This document shows, piece after piece, positions 32,498-40,199 of a DNA stretch of 64,000 nucleotides. Source of the stretch: Rhodococcus triatomae (GTDB lineage: Bacteria > Actinomycetota > Actinomycetes > Mycobacteriales > Mycobacteriaceae). How positions within the stretch are numbered: the stretch's first letter is position 1; every line of letters starts with the position of its first letter. Location: the NCBI RefSeq assembly GCF_014217785.1, contig NZ_CP048814.1, positions 3,844,001 to 3,908,000 of the forward strand, read 5' to 3'. The notes beneath the pieces are model-generated. The model saw only the letters and a program-made list of their open reading frames with translations. It did no database searches and was not told where the DNA came from. Both the position numbers and the translations under genes were made by a program.

Positions 32498-32804
32498 GAT
32501 CGTGTCGAACGAGAACCGAGTGTCGAACGAGAACGGGATCGGCGTGACCGGAGAGTCCACGAGCGTGTCGGTGCGCTACTTCGCCGCTGCGGCGGAGGCC
32601 GCCGGATGCTCGAAGGAATCGGTGGAACTGCCTGGCAGGGCCACTCTCGCGGTCCTCGCCGAGGCGCTCGAACAGCGGCACGGGGCGCCCATGGCGCGCG
32701 TGCTGTCGGTGGCAGCGTTTCTGGTGGACTCCGAACTCACCCGCGACCGCTCGCGGCCCGCGGGCGGGCAGGTCGACGTGCTGCCTCCGTTCGCGGGAGG
32801 GTAG
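32490..32804 (+). CDS. moaD: Molybdopterin synthase sulfur carrier MoaD
   Basis: 104 aa ubiquitin-like protein ending PPFAGG; the C-terminal Gly-Gly is the thiocarboxylated end used by MoaE. The body ([20 protein letters not shown]) is typical. GTG 32490 has GGGAG 7 nt upstream and overlaps the moaA stop by 8 nt. Alternatives are GTGs at 32502 and 32520. The N terminus includes an imperfect 18-bp tandem duplication (32502-32537) encoding [12 protein letters not shown], an unusual extension of about 25 residues compared with normal MoaD (about 80 aa). Confidence 0.88.
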   Translation: MGEIVSNENRVSNENGIGVTGESTSVSVRYFAAAAEAAGCSKESVELPGRATLAVLAEALEQRHGAPMARVLSVAAFLVDSELTRDRSRPAGGQVDVLPPFAGG

Positions 32805-32815
32805 ACCCTACCGGT

Positions 32816-32961
32816 TCTGACTCGAAAGTTGTTCGGGTCAGACGATTTCGATGCGATCCGGCAAACCGGAGACAGGTGAACACCTCGGTTGACACCATCG
32901 GTGGTGGCGGCCCGGCACCGGGCCGCCGCTTCCGAGTGAGGAAGCTCCCGAGAGAACGGAG
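32816..32961 (+). promoter_or_regulatory. Multi-hairpin leader upstream of a 26-aa ORF
   Basis: Stem-loops in series: 32816-32842 (11 bp, one wobble; may end moaD), 32857-32870 (TCCGG/CCGGA), 32874-32885 (AGGTG/CACCT), 32906-32927 (10 bp GC-only, 2-nt loop) and 32929-32944 (CTTCC/GGAAG). Next, CTCC at 32945-32948 can pair with the Shine-Dalgarno GGAG at 32958-32961. It looks like a structured, possibly regulatory 5' UTR. It matches no riboswitch class I can identify by eye. Confidence 0.5.
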
Positions 32962-32966
32962 AGAAC

Positions 32967-33047
32967 ATGTCCTCGTCGATCACGGATCTGCTCGAGATCG
33001 CGACCGCAGTGCTGGAGCTGTTCGGCGCCCTCAGCGGCCTGTCCTGA
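32967..33047 (+). CDS. 26-aa amphipathic small protein
   Basis: MSSSITDLLEIATAV continues to a hydrophobic, acidic C terminus (26 residues, no basic residue). It would form one amphipathic helix. GGAGAGAAC precedes the ATG, a structured leader lies upstream and a terminator-like stem starts 9 nt after the stop, so it looks like a self-contained transcription unit. Short anionic helical proteins of this kind include corynebacterial PorA/PorH channel peptides, but similarity is only general. Function unknown; it could also be an ORF within a regulatory RNA. Confidence 0.5.
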   Translation: MSSSITDLLEIATAVLELFGALSGLS

Positions 33048-33055
33048 TCCACGCC

Positions 33056-33105
33056 GCCGGTGGTGATCGTGCCGCGCTCGCGCGCATCGTGCGGTCGCCA
33101 CCGGC
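33056..33105 (+). terminator. Terminator-like stem after the 26-aa ORF
   Basis: GCCGGTGG (33056-33063) and CCACCGGC (33098-33105) pair perfectly, and the stem continues inward for about 7 more pairs including G:T wobbles, closing a GC-rich loop. It could also serve the convergent reductase gene ending at 33121. Confidence 0.6.
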
Positions 33106-33120
33106 CGCCCCGGGTGTGAA

Positions 33121-33897
33121 CTAGCGGCGGTCGCTCCGCGCCCATTCCTCGAAGGTGATTGTTCCGTAGGTGTTTTCGGGAACCAGATTGAGTCCGTCGC
33201 GAAAGAAGCGGCCCAGAGTTCCGGGAAGCGGGGCGGGCACCACCACACCTCTCGAGCCGGTGGTGCGCTTCCACGCCTCCACCAGGTTCCGGGCCGTACG
33301 TATCTCCGGTCCACCGATCGTCACCGGGCCGTCCGGAACGTCCTCGTCGTCGCTCACCGCGTCGGCCAGGGCGAGTGCGACGTCCCGGGTGTCGATCGTC
33401 TGGAACCGGATTCCGCGGAACGCGGGCAGGATTCCGACACGGCTGCTCGGCCCGACGATCATCGGAACGAAGTCGTGGAACTGGGTGGCACGCACCACCA
33501 CGGTGTCCAGCGGCGACCGCGCATAGATCTGTTCCTGCGCGTACTTGGCCTGATAGTACGAGAACGACGCCCGGTCGACGTTGACGATCGACAGCAGGAT
33601 CGCTCGGGAGACACCTTGTACAGCAGCGGCTTCGAGGAGATTCTCGGCTCCGGCCCCCAGGACGGCGCGGGTCTTGCGTGTCTTGCCGTCCGTGGTGTCG
33701 ACCACCACGTCGACACCCTCGAGCGCGTCCGGCAGTCCTTCGCCACTGACGAGATCGCCGAGTGCGTGCTCGATTTCGGTGAAGGGCGCGCCGCCGTGCC
33801 GGGTCAGTACCCGAACCTCATACTCCCGGCGCAACAACTCCGCGACGACCTGACGGCCCGCGACGCCGGTACCGCCCGCGACCAGGACCCGCGTCAT
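33121..33897 (-). CDS. Atypical SDR / NAD(P)H-binding protein
   Basis: 258 aa. TRVLVAGGTGVAGRQVVAEL is a Rossmann GxxGxxG loop. ALEGVDVVVDTTDGKTRKTR, SIVNVDRASFSYYQAKYAQE (a YxxxK-like Tyr/Lys pair), VRATQFHDF and IDTRDVALAL place it among NmrA-like/atypical SDR proteins. Likely an NAD(P)H-dependent quinone or redox-linked reductase. It starts 4 nt after nadE stops, so both are probably co-transcribed with NAD synthetase first. Confidence 0.85.
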   Translation of the reverse strand: MTRVLVAGGTGVAGRQVVAELLRREYEVRVLTRHGGAPFTEIEHALGDLVSGEGLPDALEGVDVVVDTTDGKTRKTRAVLGAGAENLLEAAAVQGVSRAILLSIVNVDRASFSYYQAKYAQEQIYARSPLDTVVVRATQFHDFVPMIVGPSSRVGILPAFRGIRFQTIDTRDVALALADAVSDDEDVPDGPVTIGGPEIRTARNLVEAWKRTTGSRGVVVPAPLPGTLGRFFRDGLNLVPENTYGTITFEEWARSDRR

Positions 33898-33901
33898 CCG
33901 A

Positions 33902-34747
33902 TCACCTCCACCAGGTGTCGAGGGGGGTGACCGGCACGGTCCGCTTGTGTCGCGTGGCCAGGTACAGCGATTCGATCCGCTGCGCCGCGGACGAGTCGAT
34001 CTCGCGCCCTTCGAGGTAGTCGTCGATCTGGGCGTAGGTGACGCCCAGGGCCTCCTCGTCGGGAATCGCGGGGCGATCGTCCTCGAGGTCGGCGGTGGGC
34101 ACCTTCCGCCACGTGCTTTCCGGAGCGCCGAGCTCCCTGAGGAGCTGGGCGCCTTGACGTTTGGTGAGGCCGGTGAGTGGAGTGACGTCGACTCCGCCGT
34201 CTCCGAACTTGGTGAAGAATCCGGTGACCGCCTCGGCGGCGTGGTCCGTCCCGACGACCAGGTAGCCGAGCTCGCCGGCGACGGCGTACTGGATGACCAT
34301 TCGCTCCCGCGCTTTGATGTTGCCGCGCACGAAATCTCGCAGCGAGCCGCCGTCGCCGAGGATCTCGCGCAATGCCTGTGACGACTCGGCCGCGGTGGCG
34401 TCTGCGCCCGGTTTGACGTTGACGACGACCGCTCGGTCCGGCTGGATGAACCGCAACGAGACCTGTGCGTCCGACTCGTCGGCCTGCTCGCCGTACGGCA
34501 GGCGCACCGCCACGAACTCGGCGTCCTCACCCTCTGCGCGCAGTTCCTCGGCGGCGAGCTGCACCAGACGTCCGGTCAGTGTGCTGTCCTGACCACCACT
34601 GATACCCAGTACGAAGCCGCGGCCCGGAGTGGACCGCAGATAGTCCTTGAGGAACTGCACCCTGGTCCGGATCTCGGCGGGTGCGTCGATGTCGGGACGG
34701 ACGCCGAGTTCCTCGATGATCCGGTCTCGGAGGCTGGAGTTCGACAT
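33902..34747 (-). CDS. nadE: Ammonia-dependent NAD+ synthetase
   Basis: 281 aa, converts deamido-NAD+ to NAD+ with ATP and ammonia. The ATP-PPase P-loop is SGGQDST (50-56); [52 protein letters not shown] and [12 protein letters not shown] are diagnostic. It lacks the N-terminal glutaminase domain found in mycobacterial NadE, so it is the short form. The ATG at 34747 lies 6 nt after a TAGAGT hexamer. It is divergent from the nucleosidase. Confidence 0.95.
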   Translation of the reverse strand: MSNSSLRDRIIEELGVRPDIDAPAEIRTRVQFLKDYLRSTPGRGFVLGISGGQDSTLTGRLVQLAAEELRAEGEDAEFVAVRLPYGEQADESDAQVSLRFIQPDRAVVVNVKPGADATAAESSQALREILGDGGSLRDFVRGNIKARERMVIQYAVAGELGYLVVGTDHAAEAVTGFFTKFGDGGVDVTPLTGLTKRQGAQLLRELGAPESTWRKVPTADLEDDRPAIPDEEALGVTYAQIDDYLEGREIDSSAAQRIESLYLATRHKRTVPVTPLDTWWR

Positions 34748-34753
34748 GGCTGA

Positions 34754-34759
34754 ACTCTA
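34754..34759 (-). promoter_or_regulatory. Leaderless -10 (TAGAGT) for nadE
   Basis: On the minus strand TAGAGT ends 6 nt before the nadE ATG. Confidence 0.5.
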
Positions 34760-34785
34760 GCGAGTGGACCGGCCGGGCGCAGGCG

Positions 34786-34791
34786 TAGCCT
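34786..34791 (+). promoter_or_regulatory. Leaderless -10 (TAGCCT) for the nucleosidase
   Basis: TAGCCT ends 7 nt before the ATG at 34799. The divergent nadE hexamer lies 26 bp away. Confidence 0.5.
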
Positions 34792-34798
34792 GTCGGCC

Positions 34799-35353
34799 AT
34801 GAAGCGAGCGGATGTGCTGGTGGTCAGCGCGACGAAGGCGGAAGCGGCCCACGTGCCGCCCGAATTCGAGGTGCTCGTCACGGGAATCGGCAAGGTCAGC
34901 GCCGCCGTGGCGGTGGCGAGTGCGCTGGCGACCTACGGTTCCGGACGGCTCCCCCTCGTCGTCGACATCGGCACCGTCGGGGCGCTCCACGCCCACCACA
35001 CCGGCTTGTTCACCCCGTCCCGGGTGCTCAACCACGATCTCAGCGCGGCCGCGATCCGCGCGCTGGGCCACGACGTCGACGACGCCATCGAACTCCCCGA
35101 CGGAGACGGGTCGGTGCTCGCCACCGGGGACGTCTTCATCTCGGACGCCGCGGTACGTGACCTGCTCGCCCAGCGCGCCGACCTCGTCGACATGGAGGGG
35201 TACGCCGTGGCGTACGCGAGCGCACACATGGGAGCCGAGTGCCGCCTGGTCAAGCATGTGAGCGATCAGGCGGACGACTCCGCGCTCGACTGGCCGGCGA
35301 GGATCGACGCCAGCGCCCGGGAACTCGGCGACTGGCTGCGCAGAACGCTCTGA
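34799..35353 (+). CDS. Nucleosidase (MTA/SAH nucleosidase family)
   Basis: 184 aa, shorter than typical Pfs (about 230). It keeps the fold's core: VLVTGIGKVSAAVAV, VVDIGTVGAL, TGDVFISD and the purine-binding DMEGYAVAYASAHMG with its conserved Glu. The final acidic motif VKHVSDQADDSALD carries the catalytic Asp. It probably cleaves S-adenosylhomocysteine or 5'-methylthioadenosine. A leaderless promoter precedes the ATG. Confidence 0.85.
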   Translation: MKRADVLVVSATKAEAAHVPPEFEVLVTGIGKVSAAVAVASALATYGSGRLPLVVDIGTVGALHAHHTGLFTPSRVLNHDLSAAAIRALGHDVDDAIELPDGDGSVLATGDVFISDAAVRDLLAQRADLVDMEGYAVAYASAHMGAECRLVKHVSDQADDSALDWPARIDASARELGDWLRRTL

Positions 35354-35365
35354 CGCTGTCCCTGC

Positions 35366-36145
35366 TCAGGAGGTGGCGCGCACGTCCAGCCCGACACCGT
35401 CCGCACGACGCAGGCGCATCGTGTCGCCGTCCACCGTGGCCGTGGCCTCGCCGGTGAGCGCCGCGAGCACCGCGGTCTCGACCTCCATCACGTCCGGCGG
35501 GCACGCCATCCGGGTGGTCGCGATCGGCTCGAAGACCACCGTCTCGCCCGAGACGATGGCGGATCCGGTCATGCTGTTGCATCCGGCGAACCCGGTGAGG
35601 GCACCGTCCTCGGCGATGGTGAAGTGCGGCGCGGACTCCTCGAGAGCGCGCGAGGTCGTGATCGCCTGATCGCTGACCAGGCTGGCCACCGCCCACTCCG
35701 TGCCGGAGATCGGGCGATCGGGCCGGACGACCTTTTCGTCGGTGAGGGTGACCGTGCTCCGGTCGCCGTTCAGGGTGAACGTGTCGCCGTCGAGCGTCCA
35801 CTGCGGCCCGGATTCGAGTAGTTCCTGCATCCACGCGTCGGCGGTCTCGGCCTCGCCGACGCAGGCCATCATCGTCATAGCCAACGGTCCGGTGGACAGG
35901 GTCCCGTCGGACAGGTCCACGGTGCCGCTCGCGCGGTTGCACCCGGCGTCGGCGACGATCCGGCCGGGCTCGGGGAACCCGAGGGTGAGTGGCCCGCCGC
36001 CGGGGATCCGGTCGCCGTCGACCGCGGTCGAGACGAAGGTTCTCCCGGAGGGGTCGGACGTCTGCGCTTGGGTGTCGTCCGAGCACGCCGCGAGAGTCGC
36101 GATCGAGAGCGAGGTGAGGCCCAGGACGGCAACGATGCGGCGCAT
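35366..36145 (-). CDS. Lipoprotein with two META (HslJ-like) domains
   Basis: 259 aa. The signal peptide MRRIVAVLGLTSLSIATLAAC ends in a lipobox (Cys about 21). Two repeats follow, each with the META signature GCNxxxG: residues about 65-75 (DAGCNRASGTVDL) and 190-200 (FAGCNSMTGSAIV), with MMAC and RMAC closing each domain. The paired cysteines probably form disulfides outside the membrane. META-domain proteins are linked to stress resistance; no precise role is known. ATG 36145 is 7 nt after TAGGGT. Confidence 0.88.
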   Translation of the reverse strand: MRRIVAVLGLTSLSIATLAACSDDTQAQTSDPSGRTFVSTAVDGDRIPGGGPLTLGFPEPGRIVADAGCNRASGTVDLSDGTLSTGPLAMTMMACVGEAETADAWMQELLESGPQWTLDGDTFTLNGDRSTVTLTDEKVVRPDRPISGTEWAVASLVSDQAITTSRALEESAPHFTIAEDGALTGFAGCNSMTGSAIVSGETVVFEPIATTRMACPPDVMEVETAVLAALTGEATATVDGDTMRLRRADGVGLDVRATS

Positions 36146-36152
36146 GTCGCAC

Positions 36153-36158
36153 ACCCTA
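36153..36158 (-). promoter_or_regulatory. Leaderless -10 (TAGGGT) for the META lipoprotein
   Basis: On the minus strand TAGGGT ends 7 nt before the ATG at 36145. Confidence 0.5.
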
Positions 36159-36171
36159 GCCGCGCCGGCGG

Positions 36172-36768
36172 TCACCGGGTGATGAGACGCACCAGTTCGG
36201 TCCAGGCCTGTTCGATCCGAGCGACGGGGATGCCCAGATCACGAGTTTCGTGGAGTACCAGCGTCGCATCGAGAGTGGCGGTGAGGGACATCGCGAGCAA
36301 CTGATGATCGCCGTCGACACCGGCCTCGTGCAGCAGACGAGCGATATGGGTGAGCGACACGGCCCTCGCGGGCGCCGAGAATCGCGACTCCGGGGTGTTC
36401 TCCGCCGCGCGCATGACGTCGCCCTGGACCTCCACCAGCGCCAGGCGTGCATGTCCGTATGCGGTGAGGCGATCGACGGGATCCGCGCCCGGACCGAGCG
36501 GAGGTGGCCCGAACATGAACGCCTGCTGGAGTTCGCGTTCGGAATGGTCGAGCAGGGCGAGCATCAGGCCCGCGCGGTTGCCGAACCGGCGGAACACCGT
36601 GCCCTTGCCGACGCCGGCGCGACAGGCCACGGCATCCATCGTGACGGCGTCGACTCCCCGTTCGGCGACCAGGAGCGCGGCAGCGTCCAGGAGGAGCCGC
36701 CGGTTCCGTGCGGCGTCACCGCGCTCCGGCTGCTCGGCGCCGATCTGGGGGAGAAGGTCACTGGTCAC
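36172..36768 (-). CDS. TetR-family regulator divergent from FMN reductase
   Basis: 198 aa. The DNA-binding domain is LLDAAALLVAERGVDAVTMD, with AGVGKGTVFRRFGNRAGLML as recognition helix. GTG 36768 was chosen because a TACGAT hexamer lies 6 nt upstream; the frame continues to ATG 36795 and beyond without a site. The divergent NADPH-dependent FMN reductase and the GGACCGCGGTCC palindrome between them suggest it represses that gene and itself. Confidence 0.88.
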   Translation of the reverse strand: MTSDLLPQIGAEQPERGDAARNRRLLLDAAALLVAERGVDAVTMDAVACRAGVGKGTVFRRFGNRAGLMLALLDHSERELQQAFMFGPPPLGPGADPVDRLTAYGHARLALVEVQGDVMRAAENTPESRFSAPARAVSLTHIARLLHEAGVDGDHQLLAMSLTATLDATLVLHETRDLGIPVARIEQAWTELVRLITR

Positions 36769-36774
36769 ACGGTC

Positions 36775-36780
36775 ATCGTA
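36775..36780 (-). promoter_or_regulatory. Leaderless -10 (TACGAT) for the TetR gene
   Basis: On the minus strand TACGAT ends 6 nt before the GTG at 36768. Confidence 0.4.
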
Positions 36781-36799
36781 CAGGCCCGGGAACATAAGT

Positions 36800-36811
36800 G
36801 GACCGCGGTCC
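36800..36811. promoter_or_regulatory. Candidate TetR operator GGACCGCGGTCC
   Basis: A perfect 12-bp palindrome in the TetR/FMN-reductase divergent region, next to a TATACA -10-like hexamer (36822-36827) of the plus-strand gene. Confidence 0.5.
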
Positions 36812-36870
36812 GTTTGGGGTGTATACATACAACTCGTAGTCCCCGCCGCCCTACCCGAAGGATTCACAGC

Positions 36871-37434
36871 ATGTCCACGAACGTTCTCGCCCTCGTCGGC
36901 AGCCTGCGCGCCGCCTCCGTCAACCGGCAGCTCGCGGAGCTCGCCGCCGCCTCCGCTCCCGAGGGCGCCGAGGTCACCGTCTACGAAGGGCTGGCCGACC
37001 TCCCGTTCTACAACGAGGATCTCGACGTCGAGGGTGCCGATCTCCCCGCCGTGCGCGCGCTGCGTGCCGCCGGAGCCGAGGCGGACGCCCTCCTGCTGCT
37101 GACGCCCGAATACAACGGCACCATCCCGGCCGTGCTCAAGAACGCGATCGACTGGCTCTCCCGCCCCTACGGCGCCGGTGCGGTCAAGGACAAGCCGGTT
37201 GCGGTCATCAGCGCTTCGCCGAGCCAGAACGGCGCGGTCTGGGCGCACGAGGACACACGCAAGGCGGTCCGCATCGCCGGTGGTCGTGTCCTCGAGGACG
37301 TGACGCTGAGCATCGGCGGCACCATCGGCAAGTTCGGTGACCAGCATCCGCGGGAGAACGCGGAGACCGTGTCCGAGGTCGCCGAGGTGGTGCGCACGCT
37401 CGTCGACGCCACCAAGGAACTCGCCTCGGTCTGA
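36871..37434 (+). CDS. NADPH-dependent FMN/quinone reductase
   Basis: 187 aa flavodoxin-like fold. VLALVGSLRAASVNRQLAEL is the FMN phosphate-binding loop, and LLTPEYNGTIPAVLKNAIDW is the SGxPxxYN-like isoalloxazine loop of the azoreductase/chromate reductase family. IGGTIGKFGD completes it. It reduces flavins, quinones or azo compounds using NAD(P)H. It probably belongs to the regulon of the divergent TetR. It converges with the siderophore-interacting gene 5 nt away. Confidence 0.9.
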   Translation: MSTNVLALVGSLRAASVNRQLAELAAASAPEGAEVTVYEGLADLPFYNEDLDVEGADLPAVRALRAAGAEADALLLLTPEYNGTIPAVLKNAIDWLSRPYGAGAVKDKPVAVISASPSQNGAVWAHEDTRKAVRIAGGRVLEDVTLSIGGTIGKFGDQHPRENAETVSEVAEVVRTLVDATKELASV

Positions 37435-37439
37435 GCGTC

Positions 37440-38273
37440 TCAGAGGCCGGCGCGGTCGAGCTCGGCATCGACGGCGTCGCGCACCGCTTCGAAGTCCGTG
37501 GAGGCTGCCAGGGCACGGTCCCTGGCAGCCTCCACGCGGTCTCGGGCCGCGTCGTAGCGGCGCTCCCAATCGACACGGTCGGCACGCCAATAGCCCATGA
37601 CGTGGTACCGGTTCGACGTCCACCCCAGCTCGTGTCGCAGATGGTGCCGAACGCGCCTTGCCACCCGAGCTTCCCCGGCGCACCACACGTAGGTGTCGTC
37701 CCCGAGATCGAGCGCCGAGAGCTCACGGTCCAGGGTGCTCGGCGTCCGTCCGTTCCCGGTGTCACGCCAGGCGATGTCGTGCCGGTGATCGCCGGATGGT
37801 GCGTGGCTGCCGGATGGGGTGTCGCGGGCGAGAACAGCGGCGTCGTCCGGATCGAGGATCTCCGCGACGACGTCGATCGGGATGCCCGTCCCGGCCTCCT
37901 CGAGGATTCGGCCCACTGCGGCCAGCGAACTCATGTCGGCGAGCAGGACGATCCGGTCCGTGTCCGGTGGCGGCGCATACCAGCCCGACGCGGCGGACAG
38001 GCCTGTCTTCTCGCCCGGCGCGACCTCGCGGGCCCACCGCGACGCCGGTCCGTCGATGTAGGCCGCGACATCCAGCGTGATCGCGTGACTGTCCGGGTCC
38101 CGGCGTCGGACGGTATAGCTGCGCTCCGTTCCGTCCGGAAGGGACAGCAGGATTCGCTCGTCGGGCATTCCGCTGCCGACGAAATGCGCCAGCGAACCGC
38201 CCGTGAGGGTGATTCGCTGCAGGTTGGTCGTCAGTCGCCGGGAGCGGGCCACTTCGGCGGTGTACCGGGACAC
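37440..38273 (-). CDS. Siderophore-interacting (ferric reductase, ViuB-like) flavoprotein
   Basis: 277 aa. N-terminal FAD-binding domain: LLSLPDGTERSYTVRRRDPD, ITLDVAAYIDGPASRWA. C-terminal SIP domain: VLLADMSSLAAVGRILEE, and VWCAGEARVARRVRHHLRHE followed by GYWR, the classic end motif. These proteins release iron from ferric siderophores using NAD(P)H. A 40-residue helical tail follows. GTG 38273 sits 6 nt after a TATGGT hexamer. A 16-bp perfect hairpin lies near its 3' end. Confidence 0.93.
   Translation of the reverse strand: MSRYTAEVARSRRLTTNLQRITLTGGSLAHFVGSGMPDERILLSLPDGTERSYTVRRRDPDSHAITLDVAAYIDGPASRWAREVAPGEKTGLSAASGWYAPPPDTDRIVLLADMSSLAAVGRILEEAGTGIPIDVVAEILDPDDAAVLARDTPSGSHAPSGDHRHDIAWRDTGNGRTPSTLDRELSALDLGDDTYVWCAGEARVARRVRHHLRHELGWTSNRYHVMGYWRADRVDWERRYDAARDRVEAARDRALAASTDFEAVRDAVDAELDRAGL
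37498..37535. terminator. Perfect 16-bp hairpin inside the SIP gene 3' end
   Basis: Arms 37498-37513 and 37520-37535 are perfectly complementary around CACGGT. It lies 63 nt past the FMN-reductase stop and within the last 100 nt of the convergent SIP gene, so it may terminate the plus-strand transcript while coding in the minus strand. Confidence 0.6.
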
Positions 38274-38279
38274 GTTTCC

Positions 38280-38285
38280 ACCATA
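38280..38285 (-). promoter_or_regulatory. Leaderless -10 (TATGGT) for the SIP gene
   Basis: On the minus strand TATGGT ends 6 nt before GTG 38273. No iron-box-like 19-mer is evident here, unlike at 50621. Confidence 0.45.
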
Positions 38286-38298
38286 GAGGGCAGGAGCC

Positions 38299-38304
38299 TA
38301 GGCT
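38299..38304 (+). promoter_or_regulatory. Leaderless -10 (TAGGCT) for the SEC-C gene
   Basis: TAGGCT ends 7 nt before GTG 38312. It lies within the palindrome AGCCTAGGCT (38295-38304). Confidence 0.5.
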
Positions 38305-38311
38305 GACGGCC

Positions 38312-40189
38312 GTGTCCGACGAACTGACGACCTCCGCACTCGACCTGCTGCGCACGCACGGTCCACTCGACATCGACGAGCTCGCGCACCGCCTGTCGGA
38401 GCAGGGCTACGGAAGCGAGGACTCCCTGGTCGACGAACTCGATCTTCTCGACGACACCGACATTCCGTCCCTGCGGGACGGCCGCTTCGTCGATCTCGCA
38501 TCCCTGGTCGAGGGCCGGGTGTTCACCCATCGGCTCTCGGCCACGGAGATCGCCTCCGATCTGGTCAGCGGGGACGATTTCGATGCCGTCCTGGTCGTCC
38601 CGACGGATCCTGATTCTGCTGTCTCCCTGGTGTTTCCCGACGAAGAGCGGGACGTCGATCCCCGTCTCGCGGCCGCGGCGCAGTGGCTGTCCGACGCGGT
38701 ACTGATGCTTCCCGAGGGAGCGTTGACCGGGCGCGACCCCGGCGATCTGGTGGGCGTGACGGTGTCCGGGGGACGGTTGACCTTCCTGCCCGAGGTGGAG
38801 GTGACGGCCGAGCTGCCGGCGCTGCGGGCGGCCGTCACCGAGGTGCTCGAGGACGAGGCCGTGGTGGCTCTCGAGGACGTCGTCTGGCAGTTGATGGCCG
38901 ACGATCCGGCGGCCTTCGCCCAGGCTTCGCTTCCGATCACCGAACTCGTCGACGTGAGCGGTCTGGACCGATCGGGCAATCTCGTTGCGGAGGCCGGGTT
39001 CGACTTCGACGGGTTCGCGCGCGAGTCGTCTCTGCAGCTCTATGCCGACCAGCTCGGAATCAGCGTCGAGGCGGCCGCTGCGGCCGCCCTTCTCGTGGCG
39101 CTGGTGGATGCGCTCGAACGTGATGATCCCGAGGCCGAAGGGCACATCTTCGCGGTTCCCGAGCACTTCGACGTGCTCGCCGACCAGGAACTGGCGCATC
39201 GGGTGGCTCGGGAGGTGCTGGACCATCAGGGATTCCGTCCCGAGGCCGCCGTGGCGGCCGCCGACCTCCTCCTCCGGAACGGCTCGCGCAGGGTGACGGC
39301 CTTCGCCCATTGGTTCGCGGGCTTCGCACTCGAGACGGCGGGGCGGGTCGACGACGCGGAACAGCGCTACGAGAAGGCGATTTCGAGTGACGGGTCGTTC
39401 GGCCCGGCGCTCATCGCTCTGGCGGGGATCGTCTCCGATCGTGGTGAAGCCGTGCGCGGTCTCTCCCTGCTCGCCCGGACCGAGGGCGGTGGCATCGACA
39501 CCGATCTCTACGACCTGCTCGTCCGGTTCCAGCCTGCGGAGCGCACGGACCTGGGCCGGAACCAGCCGTGCTGGTGTGGGTCCGGCCGAAAGTACAAGGT
39601 GTGCCACCTGCGTTCGGGCGACTACTCGCTCGCCGAGCGTGCGGAGTGGTTGTACGAGAAGGCGATCGGACAGACACGCAGGGGGTGGCGAGTGGATCGG
39701 TTGCTCGATCTTGCGGAGATCCGTGCTGCGCACTGGGAACCGGGGTACACCTCCGTACTCTCCGCGATGGCGGACGCGACGGTGCTCGACGTGATGATGG
39801 CGGAAGACGGTGTGTTCGACGAGTTCGTCGAGCACCGAGGACATCTGCTCCCCGAGGAAGAGGCGCAGCTCGCCGCGGGATGGTCCGGTGCGCGGCGGTC
39901 GCTGTTCGAGGTGGAATCCGGGGACGGCGCGCGCGCCGTGCTCCGCGAGATCCGCACCGACGAACGGGTCGAGGTCCGGGACCCACGGGAGCGGATCGGC
40001 GGCGCGGCCGGAACCGTCGTGGCAGCGCGCCCACTGGTCGTGGGGGACGAGCACGTTCTACTCGGGGGCTTCGAGCCGGTCGAGCCCGAGGACTCCGCGG
40101 CGGTGGCTGCGGTGGTGAACCGAGGCGACGCAGATGCCGAGGCCGTGGTCGAGATGCTGACGGTGCGGTTCGCGAGCTTCGACGGCTGA
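38312..40189 (+). CDS. SEC-C zinc-motif protein, large hypothetical
   Basis: 625 aa. The only recognised domain is a SEC-C motif around residue 410-435: RNQPCWCGSGRKYKVCH (CxC...C-H zinc ligands), as at the SecA C terminus. The N-terminal 60 residues look like a winged-helix (ALDLLRTHGPLDIDELAHRL). The centre has helical, TPR-like stretches (AEQRYEKAISSDGSFGPALI). It is strongly acidic and cytosolic. SEC-C proteins of this size are common in actinobacteria and of unknown function; a chaperone or ribosome-linked role is only a guess. GTG start with a leaderless promoter. Confidence 0.8.
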   Translation: MSDELTTSALDLLRTHGPLDIDELAHRLSEQGYGSEDSLVDELDLLDDTDIPSLRDGRFVDLASLVEGRVFTHRLSATEIASDLVSGDDFDAVLVVPTDPDSAVSLVFPDEERDVDPRLAAAAQWLSDAVLMLPEGALTGRDPGDLVGVTVSGGRLTFLPEVEVTAELPALRAAVTEVLEDEAVVALEDVVWQLMADDPAAFAQASLPITELVDVSGLDRSGNLVAEAGFDFDGFARESSLQLYADQLGISVEAAAAAALLVALVDALERDDPEAEGHIFAVPEHFDVLADQELAHRVAREVLDHQGFRPEAAVAAADLLLRNGSRRVTAFAHWFAGFALETAGRVDDAEQRYEKAISSDGSFGPALIALAGIVSDRGEAVRGLSLLARTEGGGIDTDLYDLLVRFQPAERTDLGRNQPCWCGSGRKYKVCHLRSGDYSLAERAEWLYEKAIGQTRRGWRVDRLLDLAEIRAAHWEPGYTSVLSAMADATVLDVMMAEDGVFDEFVEHRGHLLPEEEAQLAAGWSGARRSLFEVESGDGARAVLREIRTDERVEVRDPRERIGGAAGTVVAARPLVVGDEHVLLGGFEPVEPEDSAAVAAVVNRGDADAEAVVEMLTVRFASFDG

Positions 40190-40199
40190 TCGGTGCCGT

